A stretch of 64,000 bases of DNA, from assembly GCF_000235745.1 (NCBI RefSeq), contig NZ_AGSX01000004.1:25400-89399 (forward strand), read 5' to 3'. The stretch comes from Stutzerimonas stutzeri SDM-LAC. GTDB taxonomy: Bacteria > Pseudomonadota > Gammaproteobacteria > Pseudomonadales > Pseudomonadaceae. Shown in pieces: positions 55,804 to 64,000 of the stretch. A program made the translations under genes and the position numbers. The notes under the pieces are model-generated. The model did no database searches and was not told where the DNA came from. It saw nothing but the letters and a program-made list of their open reading frames with translations. Numbering within the stretch: position 1 is the first letter of the stretch; each line of letters opens with the position of its first letter.

Positions 55804-56544
55804 CTAGCTGCCCTGAAAGCTGAGCAGCAACGTCGAATAGCCGACCGAGCCGAGCAGGAAGGCACTGAAGCGGCTATCGCGCTCTTCGGGTAATTCCTCT
55901 TTCAATACGTTCAAAATGATCGAGCCGCCTACAAATGCGGTGAGTGCCGAAACGGCGAGCTCCGAAACCTCCGTGGCGAGGCCGAGCGTCCAACCGGCCA
56001 GCGGCATCGCGGCGAGGAACCAGCGACCGCGGCGCCTGAACAACCCCTTGTGGTCGTGCTGAAGGGCGAAGTCATTAACCAGAAAATGCAGGCTCATCGC
56101 GACACAATAGAGCACCAGTGTAGTCAGGCTGCTGTTTTCACCCTGAATCAACAGATAACCAATGAGACCGTTGTAGACCGCGAATGCGCCAATATGCAGC
56201 CAGAACACACCCGCATGGGGTTCGGCATTCTCTGGCAGTCGACGACGGTGTTCCTTGATCAGCCTTTCGAGGCCGTAGAATGAGGCGAGACCAAGCAGCG
56301 CCAAGAGATAGACGTGATGTTCCAGATATCTGAACACCCAGATATCACTACCCTCCATCACCGCCTGACCGCGCGCCAGTTCGGGCAGCAGATGGATGAA
56401 GACGTAAGCCACCGAAACGCCGCCAGCCATGGAAAGCCACCGGCTACGGGGCAGACTGTTGAGCGTGCGCAAACGGCCTGCAAAAACATGAACGGTAGCC
56501 AGAACAAGGGCGGCAACGAAGCTGGCAAACAAGAGTGACTCCAT
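55804..56544 (-). CDS. ZIP-like integral membrane protein
   Basis: 246 residues with about seven hydrophobic segments. His-rich helices (VSVAYVFIHLLPELARG, YLEHHVYLLALLG, LHFLVNDFALQHDHK) and the pattern TALTAFVGGSIILNVLKEEL resemble ZIP metal transporters, but the second metal-binding helix is not clear. Divalent metal transport is a guess. Tail to tail with the ACR3 gene; divergent from gacA. Confidence 0.65.
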   Translation of the reverse strand: MESLLFASFVAALVLATVHVFAGRLRTLNSLPRSRWLSMAGGVSVAYVFIHLLPELARGQAVMEGSDIWVFRYLEHHVYLLALLGLASFYGLERLIKEHRRRLPENAEPHAGVFWLHIGAFAVYNGLIGYLLIQGENSSLTTLVLYCVAMSLHFLVNDFALQHDHKGLFRRRGRWFLAAMPLAGWTLGLATEVSELAVSALTAFVGGSIILNVLKEELPEERDSRFSAFLLGSVGYSTLLLSFQGS

Positions 56545-56749
56545 GCATGGGTAACGACTTGATCATTACCAATGACTTCAGTCTGCGCTCTCGCGTTCAT
56601 TCGGCAAGCTGCGTAAATCGATCCGATGATGCTACAACGCCATGATGCGATGTATGGTTTGGGTAATGCAGTATTTTTTTTGTTAAAGTTCGCCGCTTAT
56701 GAAGCGAGCAGCCAGCCCAGCTTTGAATTTCCTAGAAAGAGGTGTCTGC

Positions 56750-57394
56750 TTGATTAGGGTGCTTGTGGTCGATGACCACGATCTAGTGCGCACAGGCATT
56801 TCCCGCATGCTTGCCGATATTGATGGCCTGCAAGTGGTTGGTCAGGCGGAATCCGGCGAAGCAGCGATCAAGAAGTCTCGTGAGCTCAAGCCCGACGTCG
56901 TACTGATGGATGTGAAGATGCCCGGCATTGGCGGCCTCGAGGCGACTCGCAAGCTGGTGCGCAGCTACCCTGACATCAAGGTCATCGCGGTCACCATATG
57001 TGAGGAAGATCCCTTTCCGACGCGACTGCTGCAGGCCGGTGCGGCCGGCTACCTGACCAAAGGTGCCGCGCTGGAAGAAATGATCCAGGCGATTCGTATG
57101 GTGTTCGCCGGCCAGCGTTACATCAGCCCTCAGATTGCCCAGCAGCTTGCGTTGAAGTCCTTTCAACCCAAGGTCAACGGCTCTCCGTTCGATCTGCTCT
57201 CCGAACGGGAAATCCAGATCGCGCTGATGATCGCCAATTGTCAGAAGGTCCAGGCTATTTCCGACAAGCTCTGTTTGTCGCCCAAGACCGTCAACACCTA
57301 TCGCTACCGCATTTACGAAAAGCTGGCGATCACCAGTGACGTCGAGCTGGCGTTACTCGCCGTTCGACACGGCATGGTCGACACTATCAATTGA
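56750..57394 (+). CDS. gacA: Global response regulator GacA (UvrY)
   Basis: 214 residues. Receiver with Asp54 ([12 protein letters not shown]), LuxR HTH ([40 protein letters not shown] split by short gap). TTG 56750 is chosen: AGAGGTG lies 6-12 nt upstream and GacA proteins begin [15 protein letters not shown]. Partner of the GacS kinase encoded elsewhere; drives rsm small RNAs. Ends 1 nt into the uvrC start (shared ATGA-like junction), the classical gacA-uvrC operon. Confidence 0.93.
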   Translation: MIRVLVVDDHDLVRTGISRMLADIDGLQVVGQAESGEAAIKKSRELKPDVVLMDVKMPGIGGLEATRKLVRSYPDIKVIAVTICEEDPFPTRLLQAGAAGYLTKGAALEEMIQAIRMVFAGQRYISPQIAQQLALKSFQPKVNGSPFDLLSEREIQIALMIANCQKVQAISDKLCLSPKTVNTYRYRIYEKLAITSDVELALLAVRHGMVDTIN

Positions 57395-59214
57395 TGAGCG
57401 GCTTTGACTCTTCAGCGTTCCTCGCTTCCTGCAGTGGACGTCCCGGGGTCTACCGGATGTTCGACGTCGAAGCCAAGCTGCTTTATGTAGGGAAAGCGAA
57501 GAATCTCAAGAAGCGGCTGGCCAGTTATTTCCGCAAGATTGGGCAAGCGCCGAAAACAGCTGCGCTCGTAGCCAGGATCGCCCAGATCGAAACGACGATC
57601 ACGGCAAACGAAACCGAAGCGCTACTGCTTGAACAAACGCTAATCAAGCAATGGCGGCCGCCGTACAACATTCTGCTGCGCGACGATAAGTCGTACCCCT
57701 ACGTGTTTCTTTCGAGTGGTGATTTTCCTCGACTCAGCATTCACCGAGGCGCCAAAAAGGAAATGGGTCGCTATTTCGGTCCATATCCCAGCGCCGGCGC
57801 CATCCGCGAGAGCCTGAGCCTTTTGCAGAAGGCCTTTTTCGTGCGCCAGTGTGAGGACAGCTACTATCGCAATCGCACCCGACCCTGCCTGCAATATCAG
57901 ATCAAGCGCTGCAAGGCTCCATGTGTGAATCTGGTGAATCCGGAGGAATATGCCGAAGACGTGCGTCATTCGGTCATGTTCCTGGAAGGGCGCAGCAATG
58001 CCCTGGCCGAAGAGCTTTCAAAGAACATGGAAAAGGCCGCGATGGCGCTTGATTTCGAGCGCGCCGCGCAGATTCGCGATCAGATCGGCATCCTGCGGCG
58101 CGTCCAGGATCAGCAGAGCATGGAAGGCGGCAGCGGCAACGTAGACATCGTTTCCTCCGTGGTTAGCCCGGGTGGCGCCTGTGTGCACCTGATCAGCGTT
58201 CGCAGCGGCCGAGTATTGGGCAGCAAGAACTTCTTTCCTCAGGTTGCCGTCGAGGAAAGTGTCAGCGATGTACTGCAGGCATTCCTGGAGCAGTATTACC
58301 TCGGCTCCATGGAGCGCGACCTTCCGTCCGAGCTGATCGTCAACGCCGTACATGAGGACTTCGAAACGCTGATCAGCGCGGTGGCCGAGCTTCGTGATGT
58401 TGAACTGACCATTACCCATCGCGTTCGCGGTACCCGGGCGCGCTGGCAGCAGCTAGCGTTGACCAACGCCGAACAGGCGCTCGGTGCAAGGCTGGCAAGC
58501 CGTCAGCACCTGGCTGCACGGTTCCAGGCATTGGCCGATGCACTTGAGATGGATGAGCCGCCGAGTCGGCTGGAATGTTTCGACATTAGCCACTCCAGTG
58601 GCGAGGCCACGGTGGCATCCTGTGTTGTCTTCGGCCCGGAAGGGCCGTTGAAGTCCGATTACCGTCGCTACAACATCGAAGGCGTTACCGCCGGCGATGA
58701 CTACGCCGCGATGCACCAGGCACTGTCCCGGCGATTCAGGAAAGCTGCCGAAGGGGAGGGTAAGCTACCGGATATCCTGCTGGTGGACGGCGGCAAGGGG
58801 CAGCTGAACATGGCTCGTGAAGTGCTGCAAGAGCTTGCCGTACCTGACCTGATCCTGCTGGGGGTTGCCAAGGGCGTCACCCGCAAGCCGGGCCTGGAGA
58901 CCCTGTATCTGAACGATGCAGCGCATGAATTTACGCTACCAGGCGACTCGCCAGCGCTCCACCTGATCCAACAGGTGCGCGATGAAGCGCACCGCTTCGC
59001 AATCACCGGCCACCGGGCGCGAAGGGGTAAAGCACGTACTACCTCGACGCTGGAAGGCGTGCCTGGCATCGGACCGAAACGCCGTAGAGAACTGCTCAAG
59101 CATTTCGGCGGTCTTCAAGAACTCAGCCGTGCGAGCCTTGACGAGATTGCCAAGGCTCCAGGTATCAGTAAAAAGCTTGCCGAGTCGATTTATGCCGCTC
59201 TGCACAGTGAGTAG
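57394..59214 (+). CDS. uvrC: Excinuclease ABC subunit C
   Basis: 606 residues. GIY-YIG nuclease domain ([20 protein letters not shown]), UvrB-binding coil ([20 protein letters not shown]), RNase H-like 5' nuclease domain ([30 protein letters not shown]) and C-terminal HhH ([19 protein letters not shown]). Makes the dual incisions of nucleotide excision repair. Start ATG at 57394 rather than TTG 57391. Confidence 0.97.
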   Translation: MSGFDSSAFLASCSGRPGVYRMFDVEAKLLYVGKAKNLKKRLASYFRKIGQAPKTAALVARIAQIETTITANETEALLLEQTLIKQWRPPYNILLRDDKSYPYVFLSSGDFPRLSIHRGAKKEMGRYFGPYPSAGAIRESLSLLQKAFFVRQCEDSYYRNRTRPCLQYQIKRCKAPCVNLVNPEEYAEDVRHSVMFLEGRSNALAEELSKNMEKAAMALDFERAAQIRDQIGILRRVQDQQSMEGGSGNVDIVSSVVSPGGACVHLISVRSGRVLGSKNFFPQVAVEESVSDVLQAFLEQYYLGSMERDLPSELIVNAVHEDFETLISAVAELRDVELTITHRVRGTRARWQQLALTNAEQALGARLASRQHLAARFQALADALEMDEPPSRLECFDISHSSGEATVASCVVFGPEGPLKSDYRRYNIEGVTAGDDYAAMHQALSRRFRKAAEGEGKLPDILLVDGGKGQLNMAREVLQELAVPDLILLGVAKGVTRKPGLETLYLNDAAHEFTLPGDSPALHLIQQVRDEAHRFAITGHRARRGKARTTSTLEGVPGIGPKRRRELLKHFGGLQELSRASLDEIAKAPGISKKLAESIYAALHSE

Positions 59215-59248
59215 AATCACCTTCTAAATCCGCGGACCAGTGGTATCG

Positions 59249-59806
59249 ATGAACATCCCAAACATTCTCACCGTGCTGCGCGTACTGCTGATTCCGATCA
59301 TCATTCTGTTGTTCTATTTGCCTTTCCAATGGAGCTACCTGGCTGCGAGCGCGGTGTTCGCAATCGCGGCGATCACCGACTGGCTGGATGGGTATCTGGC
59401 CCGAAAACTTCAGCAGAGCACGCCATTCGGTGCCTTCCTGGATCCGGTGGCGGACAAGTTGATGGTGGCTGTGGCCCTGGTATTACTGGTTGAGGAGCAT
59501 TCGAACCTCTGGCTGACCTTACCGGCAGCGATCATCATCGGGCGAGAAATTGTGGTGTCGGCTTTACGCGAGTGGATGGCAGAGCTGGGCGCCCGGGCAC
59601 AGGTAGCGGTGTCCAATCTCGGCAAATGGAAAACCGCGGCACAAATGGTGGCACTCATTATTCTGCTGGCCAATCCTCCGTTGACAACCGTCTGGGTTGG
59701 ACTGGGTTATGCCTTGCTGATCGTCGCCGCTGGGCTGACGTTGTGGTCGATGGTCAATTACCTGATGGCCGCCTGGCCCCATCTCAGTCCTACGGAAAAG
59801 AAATAA
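59249..59806 (+). CDS. pgsA: Phosphatidylglycerophosphate synthase
   Basis: 185 residues. CDP-alcohol phosphotransferase motif [20 protein letters not shown] then LDPVADKL, in an integral inner-membrane protein with four to five helices. Transfers phosphatidyl from CDP-diacylglycerol to glycerol-3-phosphate, first step to phosphatidylglycerol and cardiolipin. ATG 59249 begins [11 protein letters not shown], as in the family. Confidence 0.96.
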   Translation: MNIPNILTVLRVLLIPIIILLFYLPFQWSYLAASAVFAIAAITDWLDGYLARKLQQSTPFGAFLDPVADKLMVAVALVLLVEEHSNLWLTLPAAIIIGREIVVSALREWMAELGARAQVAVSNLGKWKTAAQMVALIILLANPPLTTVWVGLGYALLIVAAGLTLWSMVNYLMAAWPHLSPTEKK

Positions 59807-59827
59807 AAAACTTTTTTAATCAAGGGC

Positions 59828-59855
59828 TTGACGGGGCGTGCTGAAACTATAAAAT
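59828..59855 (+). promoter_or_regulatory. Promoter of the tRNA-Gly/Cys unit
   Basis: TTGACG (59828-59833), 16-nt spacer, TAAAAT (59850-59855), 21 nt before tRNA-Gly. A GC-rich discriminator GGCGCCCG follows, as in stringently controlled tRNA promoters. Confidence 0.75.
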
Positions 59856-59876
59856 GGCGCCCGTCACCAAGACGAT

Positions 59877-59952
<76 letters not shown>

Positions 59953-59996
59953 GTTTGTTGACGATGACGCCGCTGTATGCGGCGTTATCGTTTTGA

Positions 59997-60070
59997 GGCC
60001 GGTTGGCAGAGTGGTTATGCAGCGGATTGCAAATCCGTGTACGCCGGTTCGATTCCGACATCGGCCTCCA
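59997..60070 (+). tRNA. tRNA-Cys (anticodon GCA)
   Basis: 74 nt. Acceptor GGCCGGT pairs with ATCGGCC, anticodon loop ATTGCAAAT, T loop GTTCGATT, encoded CCA. 44 nt after tRNA-Gly and co-transcribed. Confidence 0.97.
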
Positions 60071-60080
60071 GTAATAAAAA

Positions 60081-60110
60081 AACCGCAAGCGAAAGCTTGC
60101 GGTTTTTTTA
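60081..60110 (+). terminator. Terminator of the tRNA-Gly/Cys unit
   Basis: AACCGCAAGC-GAAA-GCTTGCGGTT with a T run: a perfect 10-bp stem and GNRA loop. Confidence 0.93.
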
Positions 60111-60233
60111 TGCGCTCAGATGTGGCTCGCCTCACTGTGACGTAATTTGATCCGGTGAACGTATCCGCTCCAAGCGGAACTGTAGCGCCTCGGAAGGAGA
60201 CTGAGATATAGAGAGTCTATTACGGAGCGCTCT

Positions 60234-60428
60234 ATGTCAGACGCAATGAGCTACCTTGCGATTGCGCTTGTTGGCACAGTGATCGTTCTGGATCTGTTGG
60301 CCATCATAAGCGTGTTCAAAAGCGATCGAAGCGTCGGAGCGAAAGCGCTATGGGCGCTGGGTATCGCCATCTTCCCGGTTCTCGGGCTGGTGTTCTGGCT
60401 GATCGTCGGCATGCGCCGTCGTCATTGA
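60234..60428 (+). CDS. Small PLDc_N-type membrane protein
   Basis: 64 residues, two membrane helices (YLAIALVGTVIVLDLLAIIS and ALWALGIAIFPVLGLVFWLI) and a basic tail MRRRH. The phospholipase D N-terminal-like (PLDc_N) family; function unknown. Lies alone between tRNA genes. Confidence 0.8.
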   Translation: MSDAMSYLAIALVGTVIVLDLLAIISVFKSDRSVGAKALWALGIAIFPVLGLVFWLIVGMRRRH

Positions 60429-60571
60429 ATCTCTACATCATAAGCCTAACTTCGGGCTGTTCCATGGCAGCAGACTCGCTACAGACGCGCCGGCATCGCC
60501 GTTCGGGTTGCGCCTCGGCCAGAGCCTCGTTATAGTCCTGCGCCGCGATCAACGTCGCGCATCACCGTCCC

Positions 60572-60658
60572 GCCCGGATGGCGAAACTGGTAGACGCAAG
60601 GGACTTAAAATCCCTCATCCGAAAGGGTATGCGGGTTCGATTCCCGCTCCGGGCACCA
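60572..60658 (+). tRNA. tRNA-Leu (anticodon TAA)
   Basis: 87 nt class II tRNA. Acceptor GCCCGGA pairs with TCCGGGC, anticodon loop ACTTAAAAT, long variable arm CATCCGAAAGGGTAT, T loop GTTCGATT, encoded CCA. Confidence 0.97.
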
Positions 60659-60685
60659 TCGGGACACACTGATACATCCGTATCT

Positions 60686-60716
60686 AAACCGGCCGCCGCA
60701 GCCGGTTTAATTGTTT
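60686..60716 (+). terminator. Probable terminator after tRNA-Leu
   Basis: AAACCGGC, 7-nt loop, GCCGGTTT and TAATTGTTT; weak T run. Confidence 0.65.
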
Positions 60717-60843
60717 ATAGGGCAGCGGGCCGCTGTGCTATGGCTCATTGCATATGACCAGCGGCACCCTATCGTCGTGAACGCAGCCTCGCCACGCTCC
60801 TCTTATCCTGTAGCGCATTTGCTGTGGCAGAGGAGATTAGACG

Positions 60844-61119
60844 ATGGCCAATGACCCTGACGGTCTCTCAAACCAGAATAACGATGCTTCGCGCGCCGAG
60901 CTTGCGGGCAAAGATGATGTGATCATTCCCGGTTCACCATCGCCGTTGGGATCGGAGCGAACGGATGTCAGTCCCGGTAGTGAAGCTGGTGTGGATGAGT
61001 TGCCGAACAATGACGGTACGACTCCACAAGACAATGCCAAGCGAGGAGGGGAGATGAATAATGTCCCTGATATCGACCCCGACAGTGCAGAACTGGATGA
61101 CGCGCCTAATCCCCGTTAG
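60844..61119 (+). CDS. Small acidic, probably disordered protein
   Basis: 91 residues with GAGGAGA upstream. Rich in Asp, Asn, Ser, Pro, Gly (SPSPLGSERTDVSPGSEAGV, VPDIDPDSAELDDAPNPR), no signal peptide or membrane helix. No family recognised; composition resembles stress-related hydrophilic proteins, but this is speculative. Followed by a terminator. Confidence 0.7.
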   Translation: MANDPDGLSNQNNDASRAELAGKDDVIIPGSPSPLGSERTDVSPGSEAGVDELPNNDGTTPQDNAKRGGEMNNVPDIDPDSAELDDAPNPR

Positions 61120-61132
61120 CAGTCGCGCAATT

Positions 61133-61157
61133 AAAAAGCCCCGCACGGGGCGGGGCT
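61133..61157 (+). terminator. Hairpin after the acidic-protein gene
   Basis: GCCCCGC-ACGG-GGCGGGGC, flanked by A and C-rich sequence; the A run on its left suggests it could also act for minus-strand transcripts. Confidence 0.6.
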
Positions 61158-61381
61158 GCAGGCGTTTAGCCAGTCGTTCCGTTGTCCTTTAACTCGCACT
61201 CCTGCGAACGCTCCTTGTCGAGCCTCCCTGGCCCGCTGCGCGTCCTGCGCTACTGGTGATTAGAGTAGGCGAGACAGAGATGACGCGAAATCATCCAACT
61301 TCACCAGTGTGGGTCAGCCGCGGCCTACGTCGAGTAGGCGATCGACGCATCGGTGTATATATCGAGCGAGATACTTTGCCC

Positions 61382-61639
61382 ATGATCAAAAGCGTTTGTC
61401 GTGTCAGCCTTGCCGCAGGGGCTTTGCTGACGCTGGCTGGCTGCAGTTCGTTCGAGCGTGTGCCAGCCGCTCAGCCAACAGACGAGTACGTATTGGCCTG
61501 CGAGAAAGTTGAGCAACCTGGATGTGAGACCCGTGCAGAGCAGCTCTGTCCAGAGGGTTACGACACCCTCAGCAGCGAAGAAGATTTTGCACGAAAGGAG
61601 TTGCGAGTCAGATGCACAGGCGAGGCAAACCCGCCCTAG
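61382..61639 (+). CDS. Small Cys-rich lipoprotein
   Basis: 85 residues from ATG 61382. Signal with lipobox LTLAGCSS, lipidated Cys, then about 60 residues holding further Cys (VLACEKVEQPGCETRAEQLC, RVRCTGEANPP). No family recognised. Probably anchored in the outer membrane. Confidence 0.72.
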   Translation: MIKSVCRVSLAAGALLTLAGCSSFERVPAAQPTDEYVLACEKVEQPGCETRAEQLCPEGYDTLSSEEDFARKELRVRCTGEANPP

Positions 61640-61678
61640 TTCGGACGGCCGCAGAAGCGGGCCGTCCGTTTGGGACGA

Positions 61679-61924
61679 TCAATCGGCGGAATCGAGTAAC
61701 GCCTGGGCCTGCTCGAGAACCTGGAGCGATTGAGTGTGGTCGCCCGCTTTGTGCAACTGCTCTCCTTCCGCTCGGAGTTCTTTTACTTTTTCCAGCGTTG
61801 CCGGATCGCTTGGCGGATTGGTCTCGAGCTGCTTGTCGATCTTGGCCATGTCCATCGGGCAGTGCATCGCCCAAAGCGGCGTACTTACAACCGCGGCAGC
61901 GAGCAGTAACATGATTCGGCGCAT
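61679..61924 (-). CDS. Small exported helical protein
   Basis: 81 residues from ATG 61924 with AGGAGA upstream. Signal peptide (IMLLLAAAVVSTPLWA) then MHCPMDMAKIDKQLETN and a helical rest (KVKELRAEGEQLHKAGDHTQ). MHCPMDM could bind a metal. Similar small periplasmic proteins occur in pseudomonads; function unknown. Confidence 0.75.
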   Translation of the reverse strand: MRRIMLLLAAAVVSTPLWAMHCPMDMAKIDKQLETNPPSDPATLEKVKELRAEGEQLHKAGDHTQSLQVLEQAQALLDSAD

Positions 61925-62093
61925 GATGTCGGTCTCCTGACTGGGGATTGTCAATGCAGTATAGGATTCACGCTGAAACCAGGCGGTTTTCGGACGCAAG
62001 GTCGAATCGGCCAATAGACGGTGGTCGGATAGTTATCGTACAACCACTGAGCTATGATACGGATTACTTCGCTGCAACGAGATCAATGTGCCC

Positions 62094-62846
62094 ATGGAAA
62101 ACCAGATTGCTCAGCCACGTGTACGCCGCAAGCACCGCAGCCTCGCACAGGAACTGGTGACCGAGCTGTCACAGCAGATCCGCGACGGCGTTATCAAACG
62201 TGGCGACAAGCTGCCGACGGAGTCTGCGATCATGCAGGCCCAGGGCGTTAGCCGAACGGTGGTGCGCGAGGCAATCTCGAGGCTGCAAGCGTCCGGGTTG
62301 GTTGAGACTCGCCACGGCATTGGCACCTTCGTCCTCGACACACCGAGCACCACCGGGCTGCGCATCGACCCGGCCACTATCGGAACGCTGCGCGACGTGT
62401 TATCGATTCTGGAGCTACGGATCAGCCTGGAAGTCGAGTCAGCCGGTTTGGCCGCACAGCGACGGACACCGGAGCAGCTGGCGGCCATGCGGGAATTTCT
62501 GGATTCGTTACAGCGCAGTGCAGCGCTTTCCAGTGAAGCGGCCGTGTCGGATTTCCAGTTCCATTTGCAGATCGCCGAAGCAACGGGCAACCGCTACTTC
62601 ACGGACATCATGAATCACCTGGGCACGGCAATCATCCCGCGCAGCCGGCTGAATTCGGCACGCCTGGCCCATGATGATCAGCCGCACTACCAGCAGCGTC
62701 TGGGTCGTGAGCACGAGCAGATCTACGACGCTATTGCTCGCCAGGACGCTGAATCAGCTCGTGCTGCGATGCGTCTGCATCTCACCAACAGCCGTGAGCG
62801 CCTCCGCCATGCGCATGAAGAGGCGGAGACCGACAAGGTCAGCTGA
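62094..62846 (+). CDS. FadR/GntR family transcriptional regulator
   Basis: 250 residues from ATG 62094 (GTG 62088 is an alternative). GntR winged HTH (LAQELVTELSQQIRDGVIKR, GDKLPTESAIMQAQGVSRTV) and an FCD C-terminal domain with metal/ligand residues (SDFQFHLQIAEATGNRYF, EHEQIYDAIARQDAESARAA). Ligand probably a sugar acid or carboxylate. The target is unclear because the next gene is convergent. Confidence 0.9.
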   Translation: MENQIAQPRVRRKHRSLAQELVTELSQQIRDGVIKRGDKLPTESAIMQAQGVSRTVVREAISRLQASGLVETRHGIGTFVLDTPSTTGLRIDPATIGTLRDVLSILELRISLEVESAGLAAQRRTPEQLAAMREFLDSLQRSAALSSEAAVSDFQFHLQIAEATGNRYFTDIMNHLGTAIIPRSRLNSARLAHDDQPHYQQRLGREHEQIYDAIARQDAESARAAMRLHLTNSRERLRHAHEEAETDKVS

Positions 62847-62970
62847 GCAACGCCAACCCCAACCGGTCAGTAGCCCGCTCTGTCCCTAGCGGGCCGCTGG
62901 CAAACTTGTTCATGCAGTGAAATCCAACGTGTTGGCGCGATACGCGCCAACTCATCACTGCTCCGCCTGC

Positions 62971-63879
62971 TCAACTCTTGCGATACGCCAGCAGGACAAC
63001 GCCCCCCACCACGATAAACCCGCCCAGTATTTGCAGGGGGGCCAGTAGCTGGCCAAGCACTAACCAGCCAAGCAGCATGCCAGCCACCGGCTCGATATTC
63101 ATGACCGGAGCGTTGCGCGCGATATTTAGCCGCGGCATGCAGATAAACAGGGTAGAGAAGGCAGCTCCATAAAGAAGCACCAGGCAACCCAGCGCGATCC
63201 AGCCGGCGTTTGCGTTTGGCAGGCCTAGGCCTCCCGGTATCAGACCGCTTGCCCCGAGCAGGGCTGACGCACCGAAAACCATCACCAGCGTCAGCATGCT
63301 GCGAACTGAGCCGGCCATGCTCGACAGCTTGTGCTCGGTGATCCACAGCGCCAGCGCGAACACCGCTGCGGCGGTGAGGCCGAACAGAATGCCAGCTAGC
63401 CATTGACCATCAGGCGCCTCACTGCTGATCAGCCGTGCCGGGACATCGAGCACAAGCACCAGGCCGACCAGAATCAAACCCATGATCGCCGCCGCCTGGC
63501 GAGTTGGTCGTGGGCCGCCGAGTGCCCAGCTCAGCAGCGCGAGCAGTATGGGTGAGAGATTCACCACCAGCAGAGCCAACGCAACGGGAATGCGCGCTAC
63601 CGCCGAGTAGATGCAAAAGCTCTGGATCGCGATCAACAGCCCGAGAAGAATCTGCCAACCCCACGTCGCACCGCTCAAACGCAAGGATTCGCGCCGCCAG
63701 AATACGAGTGCGACGAGAGCCACCAGCGTGACGCCTGCGCGGCAGAGCATGGCCAGCAGCAGGCCGGTATCGTGGTCGAAGGCAATCCGCGCGGCGATAT
63801 GGTTGGCTGCGAACGAGCAAGCCACGGTCGCGAGGACTAGTACAGCAATGTGACGTGGAAATGGTGCGGCAGTTTGCAT
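62971..63879 (-). CDS. EamA/DMT family transporter
   Basis: 302 residues with ten hydrophobic segments in two EamA repeats (IAVLVLATVACSFAANHIAA, PVMNIEPVAGMLLGWLVLGQ). Exporter of unknown metabolite. Confidence 0.87.
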   Translation of the reverse strand: MQTAAPFPRHIAVLVLATVACSFAANHIAARIAFDHDTGLLLAMLCRAGVTLVALVALVFWRRESLRLSGATWGWQILLGLLIAIQSFCIYSAVARIPVALALLVVNLSPILLALLSWALGGPRPTRQAAAIMGLILVGLVLVLDVPARLISSEAPDGQWLAGILFGLTAAAVFALALWITEHKLSSMAGSVRSMLTLVMVFGASALLGASGLIPGGLGLPNANAGWIALGCLVLLYGAAFSTLFICMPRLNIARNAPVMNIEPVAGMLLGWLVLGQLLAPLQILGGFIVVGGVVLLAYRKS

Positions 63880-63956
63880 CGGGTCAATCCTGTCCTAAGC
63901 AGCAACACTATGTTCGAGGGCCGTCTGCATCGAGCAGTGGCAGTTCGAGCCTATGA

Positions 63957-63984
63957 GCAAAAACGCCGCCCGGGTGGGCGGCGT
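63957..63984 (-). terminator. Terminator of a minus-strand gene beyond the right edge
   Basis: On the minus strand CGCCGCCC, loop, GGGCGGCG then TTTTT. The gene it serves lies right of 63985 and is not in the window. Confidence 0.7.
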
Positions 63985-64000
63985 CGGTGGTCTTGCGGAA

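Overview
The window reads as chromosome of a Pseudomonas-type gammaproteobacterium, most likely the P. stutzeri (Stutzerimonas) side of the genus. Support comes from the gacA-uvrC-pgsA-tRNA block, Pseudomonas-style REP repeats, the exa/erc/pqq gene order known from P. aeruginosa and the ped genes known from P. putida. This placement is inference from gene content; no marker gene was compared.

Layout. 1-6.2 kb: a light-response group (two MerR/LitR-like regulators, a short LOV photoreceptor, DUF523/DUF1722 protein, TIGR02450 protein, SDR epimerase, ferrochelatase) with TGTACA operator pairs. 6.3-10.3 kb: pqqF and a porin. 10.5-50.3 kb: a large quinoprotein (PQQ) alcohol-oxidation region. It holds NosP-NahK, ErbR, a PedABC-type ABC export/binding set, a PedS2/PedR2-like two-component pair, a calcium-type PQQ alcohol dehydrogenase, cytochrome c550 and its PedG-like partner, a second dehydrogenase with the lanthanide signature Asp-X-Asp, ExaC aldehyde dehydrogenase, the canonical pqqABCDE set, an S9 peptidase, ErcA and ErcS. 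Unrelated small genes (EthD protein, ion channel, DUF421, exonuclease, MFS) are interspersed. 50.3-55.6 kb: an arsenic block (arsJ, arsJ-partner GAPDH, ynfA-like, arsH, arsR, ACR3 arsenite exporter). 55.8-64 kb: a ZIP-like membrane protein, gacA, uvrC, pgsA, tRNA-Gly/Cys/Leu, small envelope proteins, a FadR/GntR regulator and an EamA transporter.

Main discovery candidate. On the minus strand at 34.5-38.6 kb, divergent from exaC, lies a tight operon starting with an unlisted 24-codon pqqA-like gene that keeps the Glu-x-x-x-Tyr crosslink motif. It is followed by a second pqqD, a second pqqE, a possible 30-residue membrane peptide, a PuuD-like membrane protein, a SerC-like aminotransferase that has lost its substrate-phosphate residues, and a dihydroorotate-dehydrogenase-like flavoprotein that has lost its catalytic residues. 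This looks like a dedicated peptide-derived cofactor or signal pathway beside normal PQQ synthesis.

How the genes work together. PQQ made by PqqABCDE(F) serves two periplasmic alcohol dehydrogenases that pass electrons to cytochrome c550; ExaC oxidises the aldehydes. Sensors (NahK, ErcS, the PedS2-like kinase) and LuxR-type regulators (ErbR, PedR2-like) control them. A shared CTACCAA-type box lies about 98-113 nt before four start codons of this system, and a second GGAA-N3-TTCC element precedes three of its genes.
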